NCBI GenBank assembly: GCA_030015575.1
Contig: CM057339.1
Coordinates: 701,976,761-702,040,760 of the forward strand
Direction of reading: 5' to 3'
DNA from: Agapanthus africanus
Taxonomy: Eukaryota; Streptophyta; Magnoliopsida; Asparagales; Amaryllidaceae
DNA length: 64,000 bases
Shown here: one piece after another, positions 34,881 to 46,112 of the stretch
Position numbering within the stretch: the stretch's first letter is position 1
Layout: the number at the start of each line of letters is the position of its first letter
Position numbers and translations under genes: made by a program
The notes under the pieces: model-generated
Told to the model about the DNA's origin: nothing
The model's database searches: none
The model's input: only the letters and a program-made list of their open reading frames with translations

Positions 34881-37800
34881 ATTAACCTAGTCTAGCTTGC
34901 TCTATTATGTTTAAAGCTTCGATCGAACAAAAATCCCAAAACCGCATTTTCATGTATATCAGTTTCTGTCGAAATTTTTTTGGCTCCAAAAATTTTTCAG
35001 GTTGTTGAAGAATGATGTACATAGTATTCTAAGATCACTGGAAAAATTTGGTAACCTGATCATTCAAAACGACCGCGGAACCGCGGCCATAACCCCACTT
35101 TGGCCGCGGTTCCGCCGCAGTATTTAGGCTTCATCTCACCAATTTTTTCCAGTGTGCTTCTAACATGGGATTATGGGTTTTGGGACATTATTTTTGGGCC
35201 CAGATTTTCTGTAAGTGCTACAGTAATGCCTTGGGGCCCACTTGATAAAATTTGATCGATCGGATATTTTAAACATGTTAGTTCACAGTATTTACATTAT
35301 ATCTGCGACCGTGAATGTCACTCGATCGGTAAATCCTGCCTAACTGCTATAGCCCGGTTATACGGATTTGCGAACGTGACATTCACGTTGATGTTCTGTG
35401 ATTATGCTGTGTTGTTGCGGATCGGTCGTGGGGATAGCCTGGTTGCAGTAGTAGTACAGTTTTGTTGTATTATGTACATTTGATATTGCGGGGCGAGCGT
35501 CCGACATGTGGACTGCCGTCACTGCCTGTTTGTATTATTCATTTGGGGCACGACCTGGTTGCAGTCGATGTACCCGTTGTATATATATTTTACTTTCTGT
35601 ACTAGGATTACCCCAAGGAGGGTGCACGGATAGCCGGGTTCTAGAGGGCAACGGGCCCGCATCTCATGGCATTGAGACGGAGGGGGCTTCACTCTAGAAT
35701 TGGCGGGCTATTCGCCGCACTCGTAGGGGGCACAGGTTGACCCAGGAGGGGTGCCCAAGTTACCGGATTCCGTGAAGTACTAGGTGGTCCATTCACGTTG
35801 CTGAAGGGGGCTGCATCGCTTCAGGTTTTGGCGGGTAACTTGCCACTCCCGTAGAGGTCTAGGATTTCATTGCACAGGCTATCCACACGACCAGGGGAAC
35901 GTCGGGTTTCAGTAGCGGCTCTATGAAACCCGGGGATCCTAGATATCTGTATTGTTCTGTGATACTGTACATTTCTGTGATGTTGCATTTTATCACGCCT
36001 TGAGCGAAATATTATATATTGATATATATACTAGTAGATGTTGTATATGTTTTGCATCCGCGCTAGTCCAGTCCCCGCTCTGTCGTTAGTTAAGTAACCT
36101 AATGGGTGATGACGGGACCCAGTGGCGAATGCGGATGGCATATACGTACATCATTATTTTCGTTCTTTGTGGTGTGATCAATTGATGGGACTGCGTTGAT
36201 TCGGATCAATGCAAGCTAAACAAACCTATTCAGATGTTGTTGGAACAATTTTTTCAAAAATCTGTTATAGCAAGGGCGTTCTCTTTTGTTTCGCACAGTG
36301 GTATTCGGTTATGAATATCCAGCTCCTCAGTCGACGAGGCAAGGGCCGAGATCCCTTCACCGGGAGTGACCCCTTGGACAAAAGTTTACGTCAGGGCAAT
36401 AACTTCACTATAGCCGATTACTTTTGCTTTGCATCGTGGTATTCAGTTGGAATATCCTGCACCTCATTCTACGGGGAAAGAGCCGAGATCCCTTCACCGG
36501 GAGTGACCTCTTTAGCAAAGGTTTTCGTCACTATATTTTTATAAAAAACTATGCAGTTCCTTCAACGATATCAAGTTCATTACGTTAAAAGTTTTTCGCC
36601 AAAAACTAAACGTAGCCCTCCGTCATTTCTTACAAGTATTACTTAGTATTCGTGCTGCGTTTGTTGACTGTGTCAAGGCGTACTGTGCGGTAGATAAGTA
36701 GTGTTTGTTTGTAGCATATTAATGGGATTGGTTAGGACAGTCGTGCGGCCTTGTTGACTGTGTCAAGGGCTCGTACGGGTGGGTTTAATGCAATCCAGGA
36801 TAATGACGGGTTGAACTTGACTAGGACTCTTTGATTTTTTGACTGTGTCAAGGTCACTTGGGTCCTAGGGGTAAAAATCACATCGAGAGTTTCTAAAGAA
36901 ACTGAAACTTGCCAGGCATGCGCATACCTTCTGGAGTGTGGTGACGTGAGTGGATTCCGTCACGTTATCATGCGATGATAGTTGGATCCCGATTCCCACT
37001 GATGAGTTGGTTTACTCCTCGGGTGATCCCGACTAATTCTTCTTTCAGGTTTGGGGAAGAATTTGAGGTTACAGTGGGAGGTTTCCTGATTAGATAAATT
37101 GGTAACCATTCTGATCTAGGTTAGAGTGCACGCTGAGTGTTTCTTTTCTCTCTCTCTCTCTTTGGCAGCGACCATTGACCCGACCCCCGACTATGACTCA
37201 ATGACCAAGTTGACCGAACCTTCTTTAACACTGGCTTTTGAATTGTCAGAGTTGCAAACCTCATTGCCACTCCTACTTTTACCCTTTCTCCAGGACACCC
37301 CGTATTACTACGAACGTCCACTTCCATTGGACAAAACCATCGCATGGTTATATACGAACTCGAAGGAATTCGAGGATGGTTTCTGGTTCTGGAGAAAACG
37401 AATAGGACTATTCAGTTGTCTTTTCCTTTTACCTTCTCTCAGGTTGCGAGTACTCCTTGGTTTAGGAGATAGTACACCTATTATGCAAATTGGATAGTCT
37501 TCTTCCAAACCTTAGGCTGGTGCCGAACGGTGGGGAATGAAGAAAACCAATTAGCATAACGATGGTGTACAGAAGGTATTAATTTAAGACAAAGAAAGGG
37601 ATTGGTAAGCGGGCAAAGTAAATTGCGACTGCTATTCACGACCAAACCAAGTACTTCTTCGCCAATCCTAAATCACCTTTGTATTTCTCCAGGACACTCC
37701 GTATCACTACAAAGATCCACAGTTTATTGGATACTCCATCGTATGGTTATATACGAACTCGAAAGGAACTTGTTCCAGTTCGGGGATGGATTCTGGTTCA

Positions 37801-39060
37801 GGAGAAATAGGAATAAGGTTTATTCGGTTGTCTTTTATCTTCACCTTCTCTCGCATTGCGAGTGCTCCTGGGATTAGGACAGTACACCCATTATGCTTTT
37901 TGGATAGTCTTCTTCCAAACCATAGGCTGGTGCCGAACGGTAGGGAAGGAAGAAAACCATTTGGCCTAAAGGGGTGTGCAGAAGGTAATGACTAAAGACA
38001 TATAAAGGGATTTGGAGAAGTAGCAAAGAATTACACGGTTATAGTTGTGAATCTGGATAATGGAAGAGGCATTACTAGGAATACCGGGATACCCTATCGA
38101 AACATTTCAATGTTTCAGTTTCACTGTGTACTGTTAAAAGAAAAACTGATTTCCCAATTAGACACTTGCTCCAGGGTATGTATTTACCAGTTTTGATTTT
38201 CACATCTGTATGGTTTTACAGATGATGAGTGGGAGTAAGTTATTGGGAATTAGGTGATCATCCTCATTATATCGGGATTCGTTGTAATTGGTGATATTTG
38301 AGGAAGCCACCTGGGTTGTTTGCCGGTCGGCAAATATTTGGTTTTGAATATCCGTTGTTATGCACCAATTTCAAATTGATATATCTGTACGTCTATTTTT
38401 ATAGAGTGAGATATACTTTTTCGAAATTATGTCTATGACATTTACCTATATCAGTGGATGGTTAGGTAAGGAGTATTGAACAGCGGTGTAATTCTTCTTA
38501 ACCATAAGTACAGTCTTCAACCTACGACACACAGTGAATGAGTTATTAGACTCAGAGGACTTATAAAGAGTATTGTTTATTGTCTAGTGTCCATTAGGAC
38601 AGAGGGGTTGGTTCTCGTACTATATTCTGCTTACTTATAACTTCTCCAGTTCTTAGACAGGTGTTTCGTAGAAACACAGGGTCCAAGTTTTGAGAAGTTA
38701 TAGGTATATGAATAAAGTAGAGAACCAGGTATTGCAAGTATCGGGATTCTTCAAGGTAAATTGAAGATGTAGATACTTATGGATGGTATTCAGTTGATAG
38801 TAATGATTAAGAGAACTAGCTTCTCTTTCAGGTTACTCATAATTGGAAGTACTCCTAAGTTGAGTAACGCTGATCGGGCTTTTTCCATTTAGTTGACATG
38901 CACTGGAGACAGCTGCATGATTTGAATCTGGTTCAATTAAATCAGTGCCTCTATTTCTGTATTAGATATAGAACAGTTCATATCCTGGCATTGTTAAGGT
39001 ACGGGGAGTTATCCGGCTTATGCTTAAAACCAGACTCCGGATAACTCAAGGCACGTTTCT
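34881..39060 (+). other. A3 leader and 5' internal region, structured and non-coding
   Basis: Holds the GC-rich hairpin (35073-35118), the long stem (35310-35320 with 35377-35387), the twin unit (about 36290-36525) and three palindromes TTGACTGTGTCAA (36664-36676, 36754-36766, 36839-36851). It also holds the 11-bp stem-loop with two G-T pairs (36939-36970), two ~400-bp blocks (37287, 37686) and a palindrome (38319-38334). No retroviral ORF. Confidence 0.6.
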
Positions 39061-40545
39061 GTAATGGTTGTTTGTGGGTTGACCCAGGCTATGACGAGGG
39101 TTGATTTTCTACCATCTGGAAGATCAATAGTGATATTGTTCTTGACTCGCCACAGTTTTAACAAAAATGGATTTTTTTAGAAAACAGTAGTGGGAGTATG
39201 GTAGAACTGGAAGCGATTCCAGAACCGCAAACGATTACTGAAGATTTGATAAGAACCTAAAGATTCAATCTAGTTTGACATTCCATTGGCCACTCCGCAG
39301 ATATGGTGGGTAGCCTCAGGCACCCGAGAGGTACTCCGGTAGCCTCAAGGACGGTGGCAGGGAGGTTCTTGTTTACCCAGACTTGCCATTGCTGTTGTTC
39401 CAGACTGTGAGACCCGGCAGGAGGATGAGTATAGCGTCATTCTAAACTGGCTTTAGAAGTGTACGTCTATATGACTCTACCAGAGGGTTGTCATAGTCAG
39501 TGGGAGCAACGGAAGCACAGTGGGCAAGAGGCTTATGTCTATTTACAGACTTAAGCAGATATGGCGGAGATAGATCATCTATTTCTGATGTGACAGTCAT
39601 AGGTTTGACTTCATCAGAATAGGGGATGGATCTGTTAAGAAGGTAGTAGGGTATAATGTCCTGGTATTTGGATGACATACACAGAGTAGGGAGTGATATT
39701 CCTATACTACGATCGGTTATTCTTTGGTTGTCACACAGTGGTTTCTCCACATAGGACTTGGATATTAGACATTCTGGTTAATAGATCTATAGATCTAGAT
39801 TTGGGTGGTTTCCCAATCAGCGTACTTAGACAGCATTCTAAGAGTATTTAGAATGGACGACTCCTGGCACGGTAGTATACCTGCAGGTAATGGAGTCACC
39901 CTCTCTAAAGGTGTCTTACAGACTAAAGGGGAGAGGGATACGCATGATTGGCAGATCACTTGCTTAGGCAATTGAGTCAATCATGAGATATCAAGTACCA
40001 CACCAGATGTTGTTCTTGCAGTAGATGCAATAAGTTGATATTAATCCAATCCTCGAGAAACAGTTGGAAGCAGTTTTAGAACATAAGTGAATGTTCTAGG
40101 GATTTGATAACGACAGCCTCCTTTAGGAGACGGTTATCATTCCAGGCTTCCAAGGTGACCTGGATGGCAGAGTGGCTGTCAGAGTTATAGTTTTCCCTCT
40201 GACGAGGGGCAGTATTTTGGACAGGTGGTCCAGGTGGATACTGAGGGAAAGGCATGGCGCAGGATACTGATTAAGTTCAGTTGACGATACAGTCTAAGAA
40301 GTTTGGATTTGGAGTTCATTTATGAACTAGGTCCCATCAGACATCCAGACATTCTAAGACAGGTATTGCTCATTTCGGGAGATGGCTTTCTCCGCGAACT
40401 TGAGATATAAAGAGACATAGAAAGAAACATCTCAGCGGATCCACTCACTGAGGCTATTCCTCGAACGCAATAGTTTCGCAAACAGGTTTTGTGAGACTGA
40501 CTAGTAGAGGAGTTGGGTGTTCGGTATCACACGGGCTGTGAGTAT
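39061..40545 (+). pseudogene. pol: Decayed Copia pol of A3
   Basis: Co-linear with the A1 and A2 remnants. A hinge with the shared stop lies near 39255, a VYMTLPEG-like motif (here ending LPEG with a changed codon) at about 39456-39488, and DPLTEAIPRTQ at 40438-40470. Non-functional. Confidence 0.72.
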
Positions 40546-40572
40546 GCGACATCGCAATAATTAGCCTTGAGT

Positions 40573-40585
40573 GCAAGTGGGAGAT
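40573..40585 (+). other. A3 polypurine tract
   Basis: GCAAGTGGGAGAT immediately before TGTTGGAGATAG. Confidence 0.9.
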
Positions 40586-41172
40586 TGTTGGAGATAGTGC
40601 CCTCAGAGTCAATTATTGGATCACAGGCACGTGATTGCAATGATTGAGGGGGGGACCTGTCCCAGTAGGACAGTCTTACTCAAGATGATAGTATGCTATC
40701 TGGTTTATCTTTATCATCGTGTACTGCTTTAGGTGACCTGACAGGTCGCTATTACACGTTGATAGAGCCCCTAGGATTCTTGCTTGACCACCAGCAGTAT
40801 GAGGGCGATCATATACGTGGGAGCTGGGGTCTATAAACACATCCTTAAAAGGTCCCTAGTCGTGGGAGTTTCGAGACAGGGCATCGATACTCCATTAGTA
40901 GACTAGTGTATACAGTCGAGACCCCGACGAGGGACGGTGGCCGGTCTCACAAGCCACTGGTGTCAGTTGGTTGACCTAAGATGTATACAGGTACTCATTG
41001 GGTTATGAGTACACCGGACAGGACTCGCCGAGAACCTGCTAGTTGGGATTATACCAGATGTCAGATGGCAGTTCCCTGGTGACATATGTACAGGTTAGTT
41101 CATCGACCTGGGGATCGTCATTTGTCTCGTGTGAGTTCCCACTGTACTTTGATTACTACCCTACCACGGCTC
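40586..41172 (+). repeat. A3 3' LTR, first 587 bases
   Basis: Matches 32713-33300 and stops within CCTACCACGGCTC; the expected continuation (AAAGGAGTCGTGC) is replaced by inverted LTR sequence. Confidence 0.9.
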
Positions 41173-41709
41173 TACAACGTAAACGCACGTGCATTTTTTG
41201 AACCTAGCCATAAAACCATACGGCCTCTACAACGTTTCGCCCGAACTTGGGAAAGTGTCTGTGGGGGACTCTAATGACTCATCAACACACTGGCACTGGG
41301 TATAACCACTAGCACGTCAGAGGTACAAGTTGTACGTAACGGTTGCCTATGTATTGATTGGAAGGGAAGCTGATGAGAGAACTCATCCAGAAACCCTACT
41401 GAGCCTGACAGTGACAATATCCGTACAGTCCGGTCCATTCGTTTAAAGAGTATCGCATATCGAGTCTAGGGGGGTGGATAAAGTCAGACCCCTAATAACG
41501 TGATAAATCGTGTCGGCATGAAGCCCATCACCATCTGAGAAACTACTGATCCAAATTAGTAATTCTCCACTACCTCGTCCGAGGATTTCTAGTGATGGCC
41601 ACCTGTGCACTGTGCGACATCAACCCCCAATACTGGGAGAGACGAATCCCCGACGATCCGCTCACTGCCTCCATGTGGCTCGGGACTGTACCCAACTAAA
41701 AACTGTTTG

Positions 41710-41714
41710 CGCGT
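41710..41714 (+). other. Target duplication of E, left (CGCGT)
   Basis: CGCGT; the right copy at 49775-49779 is CACGT. The undisturbed A LTR reads CACGT in this place, so the left copy carries one mutation. Confidence 0.8.
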
Positions 41715-43145
41715 TGATTGTTTCGAAAGAGTGTGTTTGTAGAATAATCGCAATCAGAACGGTGTCGCGCGTAGCTAGACCGAGGTGAGTACGGGTCATC
41801 CTCAGGGAAATGTTGAACCTTTTAATCTTACTTTAGATGTGTTGAGAAAGAGGGGAGGGATAAAGAATTTTGTGGAATGGTTTCTAGATCTACGTTAAGC
41901 ACTAATGCAAAAATATAGATCTAGATTATTTTAGAGATGTAGTTAATATAATAAGGGGGCTTGTAGGGTTCGTTAGGATTTAGTAGTTATGGACGATTAA
42001 TTAAAAGTTACCCTTTTATCCTTTAATAGATTTAAAACTAGAACGACGGTGATGCGTGTAGATTAGGGTTTCTGGAGGCAAAAGGAATCCCACTCTTAAC
42101 CCTTATCTCGACACGGAACTCCGTTCATAACTAGCCTTTACCAAAATAATCATTAATCTAGTCTCTAATCGCGGTCGGAACTAACAAAGAATTGTTAGCG
42201 CGGCCGATTAGGATGTTAATGATTCTTTTGATAAAGTTCATAAACTTTATAGGACTTAAAAAGGGTTTAGAGATGTCTATCATCCATTAGCCTACCCTAA
42301 TCCTACGTACCCTAACAAGCGGAGAATTACTCGCGCATGTTGGGAGAAGAAGAGATGGAGAGAAAATGCATAATTAAACTACGAAGAAAAAGAGCTACCT
42401 TTATTAATCAACAATATTCATTACACTTTGATTCCTTAGAAAATGATTACAAAGACTAGTTTGCTTCTCGATCTCTTCCAAGGAGGTAGACGAACAGTTG
42501 ATGATCAGTCTGGATGCGTGAGCCATCTTGGACTTCGTGATCTCGTCGACTTGATGATTTTCCAAGAGGCTCTCGGTCCCTATTTATAGTCCAAAGCCAG
42601 AAACCTTTACTTCCAAATTAGGGAACTAACTGTAGAGAATCTTCCACAAAATTTTCATCAATCAAATCTTTAATGATGCCGCGGATCCGCGGCCCAAGGG
42701 GGGTATGGCCGCGGATCCACGGCCATTACATCTCATCCCTTCATCAATTTTCTCAGGCTTTGTACTCGTGACATTTGGCGATCCTTGGAACCTTTGTATC
42801 ATGGAAATCTTCTCTTTTCTTCTGCCAGAATTGATTTCTTCATTTTGATTTCTTAATTAGGCAGGCTTTCTTTAACAACTTGATTTCCTTGATTTTAGAC
42901 CTGAAAATTCTGCACAATAACTTAACAAATAATATTTAGTAGACTTTGTTCTACTAGGATTTGGTCAATGATATTATTTGCATACATTTTCCTATTAAAA
43001 GCTAATTATAATATATCAACACATGGAAAATAGTATTTTTACATATAAACCCTCATATGTATGATATATTATAATAAAGACCTTTTTTAATATAGAAATG
43101 GTAGGAAAAATGTAATAACAAATGTGCAGTTTTATCAACTGAACA
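41715..43145 (-). repeat. E 3' LTR (1431 bp)
   Basis: Plus-strand ends TGATTG and AACTGAACA. Carries the GC-rich hairpin at 42679-42723. The 12-bp length difference from the other LTR lies in an A-rich stretch near 42385. Confidence 0.93.
42678..42723. repeat. GC-rich hairpin in E 3' LTR
   Basis: CCGCGGATCCGCGGCC, a 13-base loop, then GGCCGCGGATCCACGG. Each arm is itself a palindrome. Confidence 0.85.
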
Positions 43146-43160
43146 AATACCCCCAAACTT
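43146..43160 (-). other. E polypurine tract
   Basis: Minus strand AAGTTTGGGGGTATT directly before the 3' LTR start TGTTCAGTTG; the classic Athila tract. Confidence 0.9.
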
Positions 43161-44562
43161 ATCTTTGATCGTCCTGAGCAAACTAGTTTATTCAAGAGAA
43201 GGAGAAGAAGAAAAAGGAGAAAACTAAGCACACTTTCGTAGGCAAACACGATTGCACTGAGCACGTGCAACAAGCCGTTAAACCTCTAGGTGTCCTTAGT
43301 AGGAGGAGTGTTGTCTCCTGAGGGTTTTCAGCGGATTACACCCACAAAATCCAATAACAAAAGAGAGATGGTGAAATTTACATATAAAGATAAGAACCAT
43401 AAAAGAAAGACTTTGAAAATAAGAGTTTCCAACTGCACTAGCTTTTCAGTTGTCATGAGCCCTATCTTAATAGTCATGAAAAGATGTTAGAAATCACATT
43501 ATCCCTCAATAAAGCATCGTCTTTATTCTTCATTCCTACCTTTCGTCCAAACATTGATCATATACCCCTACGTGTGTGTACATCTCTACACTCGGAGAAT
43601 TCAATTCAAGCTATCATACTCTTGTCCATCTACCTTAGTACTTTTTAATTTAATGAATACTTAGGTTTGCTCACACTTTTTCATGCGACCGTTAATACTT
43701 CTTGAGGTACTAACCGACCGATTACTCATGTGCTTGCTGATTAGGTGATAATATTTTCCTCGTCTTGCACCACCTAAGGCTTAGCAGTGACTCCCAGACC
43801 AGTTGGCCTTAGGGCACTAGGTGAAGAGGCACCCTCGCTATATTTTTTTTATTGCTGCCTTGGCGATAAAAAAACCAGTGTTCATTTTTTTTTGGCACCA
43901 TTTTTATATTTTCTTCGTTTATTATTTCCTTCATACTTTGGCTTTTAGACAAGAGCATTTCAAGGTATCCTTTACTATCCTGAGTTTCAAGACGTATGTA
44001 AGTGCATATAGTAGGGTATCAACATTCAAATGTTTGGCTTCCAGAATAGAAACTATTTTTCAGACTTATTTTTATCCTCAAATTAGTGGCTTCCTTCATC
44101 TTACTAACCCTTGGGACAATAGCTCATAACTACTTATTACTAGTTTGTTTAAGAAAACTTCTAATTTTCTTGGTTTTCTTAAACTATTCCTATCTTTTGG
44201 ATGTAATTTTTCACTTTCTACTCTTTTGTAATAAAAGAAAAAAAATTTAAAATTTTTGAAAATGTTGTGCTTATGCAAAATATGATGCAAATTGATGTGT
44301 AAATAAGCACAAACCTCCCCCAAACCTCTTTACAGCAGTGTCCTCACTGATATCATCCGTTAAGCTCAAAAACCTGTAGACTTGGGAGGAAATTATTAAT
44401 GGAGGCAAGAATATATGCAAGTGAAATCCTCCCCCAAACTTATTTTTGGCTCATAATTTTATAAAAATTCTTTTTCTTTCAAGAGCCAAAAAATACCCCC
44501 CCCAAACTTGAGTTAAACAATGTTAATCTTTTAAAATCACACGAGGGGGGTAAGGTTATTGG
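43161..44562 (-). other. E 3' untranslated region with extra G-tracts
   Basis: No coding content recognised. Further tracts like the polypurine tract (minus strand GGTTTGGGGGAGG, AAGTTTGGGGGAGG, AAGTTTGGGGGGGG) lie near 44316-44328, 44429-44442 and 44497-44511. An RT/integrase region would be expected before this point in a complete Athila element and is absent. Confidence 0.7.
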
Positions 44563-46104
44563 TCAATGCCAAGCTTTGCAAAGACCGAAAGTCAACACCA
44601 ACCATTCAAAAATTTTATCGATGAAGCACCAAGGTTGGTGGAAGAACATGTCACCTTTCGACGTGAAGAAGTGGGGAGGTGATAAGATGTGTAATGGAAA
44701 AGGATTGCGTCTCAATTTGGAGAGACGACACAGTGATAGTAATGATGGATTACTCGCATTATCATGATTGTCCAAAAGAAAGGGTGGAGGTCCAATTTCT
44801 TCATCTTGGAGTTGATTCGTCTCAACACCCGTGTCTTGTAAAAATGCGAGTTCATCAGCGAAAATTTCCTCAAAGCTTTCATCGATACCCCGAAAAATAA
44901 TGTCATCAGAAAAAATGGGGTGATCGTCAGACTCTATAAAAAGTTCCTTATCAGCGTTAGATGTTGACCTGGACAACTCGGTGGAAGAGTCCGTGTCAAG
45001 CAACAACATATGAAAAGAGTCAGAATTATGAGGTTGATCATATTCGCTGCTGTCGACATCCATTAATTCGACAGAACACACATGAGCATAGGGTTCGGAG
45101 GGTTCACTTCCCAACTTGTAAATGTTAAGCTCAATTGACTTCATTCCAAAGGATAGGGTCATAGAGTCGTTTCTACAATTGATTACTGCGTTGGAAGTGC
45201 CCAAAAAGGGTCGACCGAGTATCACCGGGATTTGATTGCGTGGGTTTGCCACAGGTTGTGTATCAATAACGATAAAGTCCACAGGAAATATGAATTCCCC
45301 GACTTTAATTAACACATCCTCTAGCTCACCCCTAGGTTGGTTGATAGATCGATCGGCCATCTAAAGAGTGCAATGCGCAGGTTTTAACTCTCCGATCCCT
45401 AATTGCTCATAAACGGAGTACGGAAGCAAGTTAACACTAGCACCTAAATCGAGTAGAGCACGATTGATATTTTTATCCCCATTAGAAATTGAAATTGTAG
45501 GACTTCCGGGGTCCTTTCGTTTCTTGGGTAGTTGTTGTGTAAAAGCTGTGCTCACATTACTCGCAAGGAAAACTTTTTTAGGTGCTTGAACTTTTCTCTT
45601 CCTAGTGCACAAGTCCTTTAGGATTTTCGCATATGAGGGAACTTGTTGAATAGCATCTAGGAGAGGAATGTTTATGTTAACTTGCTTAAAAATTTCCACA
45701 ATCTTCTCCATTTGTGGACTTGGTCTGTTGCCCCTTAACCTGTTTGGATAAGGTGCTTTATCAATAAGGGTTTGGTCCAACATTGGAGAGGATTGTAGGG
45801 ACGGATTCGATCCCAAAACTGGAGTGGGAATTGACTTAGATAGATTTGGCGAAATGGGTGAAGGGTTCGAGCCTTGGGGAAAACGGAGAATAGGATCGGG
45901 TGAAGGAGGGAGACTAGACGAATTAGGGGAAGAAGAAGAAGCTGGGGTATCATTGGTGTCACTATCATCACATTGCTCACCCACTCGGTTATTCAGCACT
46001 TTTTCCGATCTCAACGTGGTAACAGCACTCACATTATAACTTTGTGAGTGGCCAGGATTAGGTATGGGTCGAGATGGGAGTTTCCCTTTCTCTCTCGCAC
46101 TCAT
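44563..46104 (-). pseudogene. pol: E aspartic protease region, one nonsense codon
   Basis: The 46104-45361 ORF (247 codons) starts with the Gag-protease linker (REKGKLPSRPIPNP) and reaches the retropepsin active site LLDLGASVNLLP at residues about 217-228, with the catalytic Asp and Gly-Ala-Ser kept. A TAG at 45361-45363 interrupts it, and the same frame continues directly with MADRSINQPRGELEDVLIKV and VILGRPFLGTSNAVINCRN, the second half of the protease, to 44563. So a single stop splits an otherwise readable protease. It cleaves the polyprotein in intact relatives. The C-terminal ~130 residues are acidic, then unclear. Confidence 0.88.
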
Positions 46105-46112
46105 TGCGGCGT

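Larger units (their letters stand above)
32713..41172 (+). mobile_element. A3: A-family element with truncated 3' LTR
   Basis: 5' LTR 32713-34862 (2150 bp, TG...CA), PBS, internal region 34863-40585 (5.7 kb) and only the first 587 bases of the 3' LTR (40586-41172). The truncation point is joined to an inverted A-type LTR (A4). The internal order is the same as in A1, including both ~400-bp blocks and the twin unit. Confidence 0.9.
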
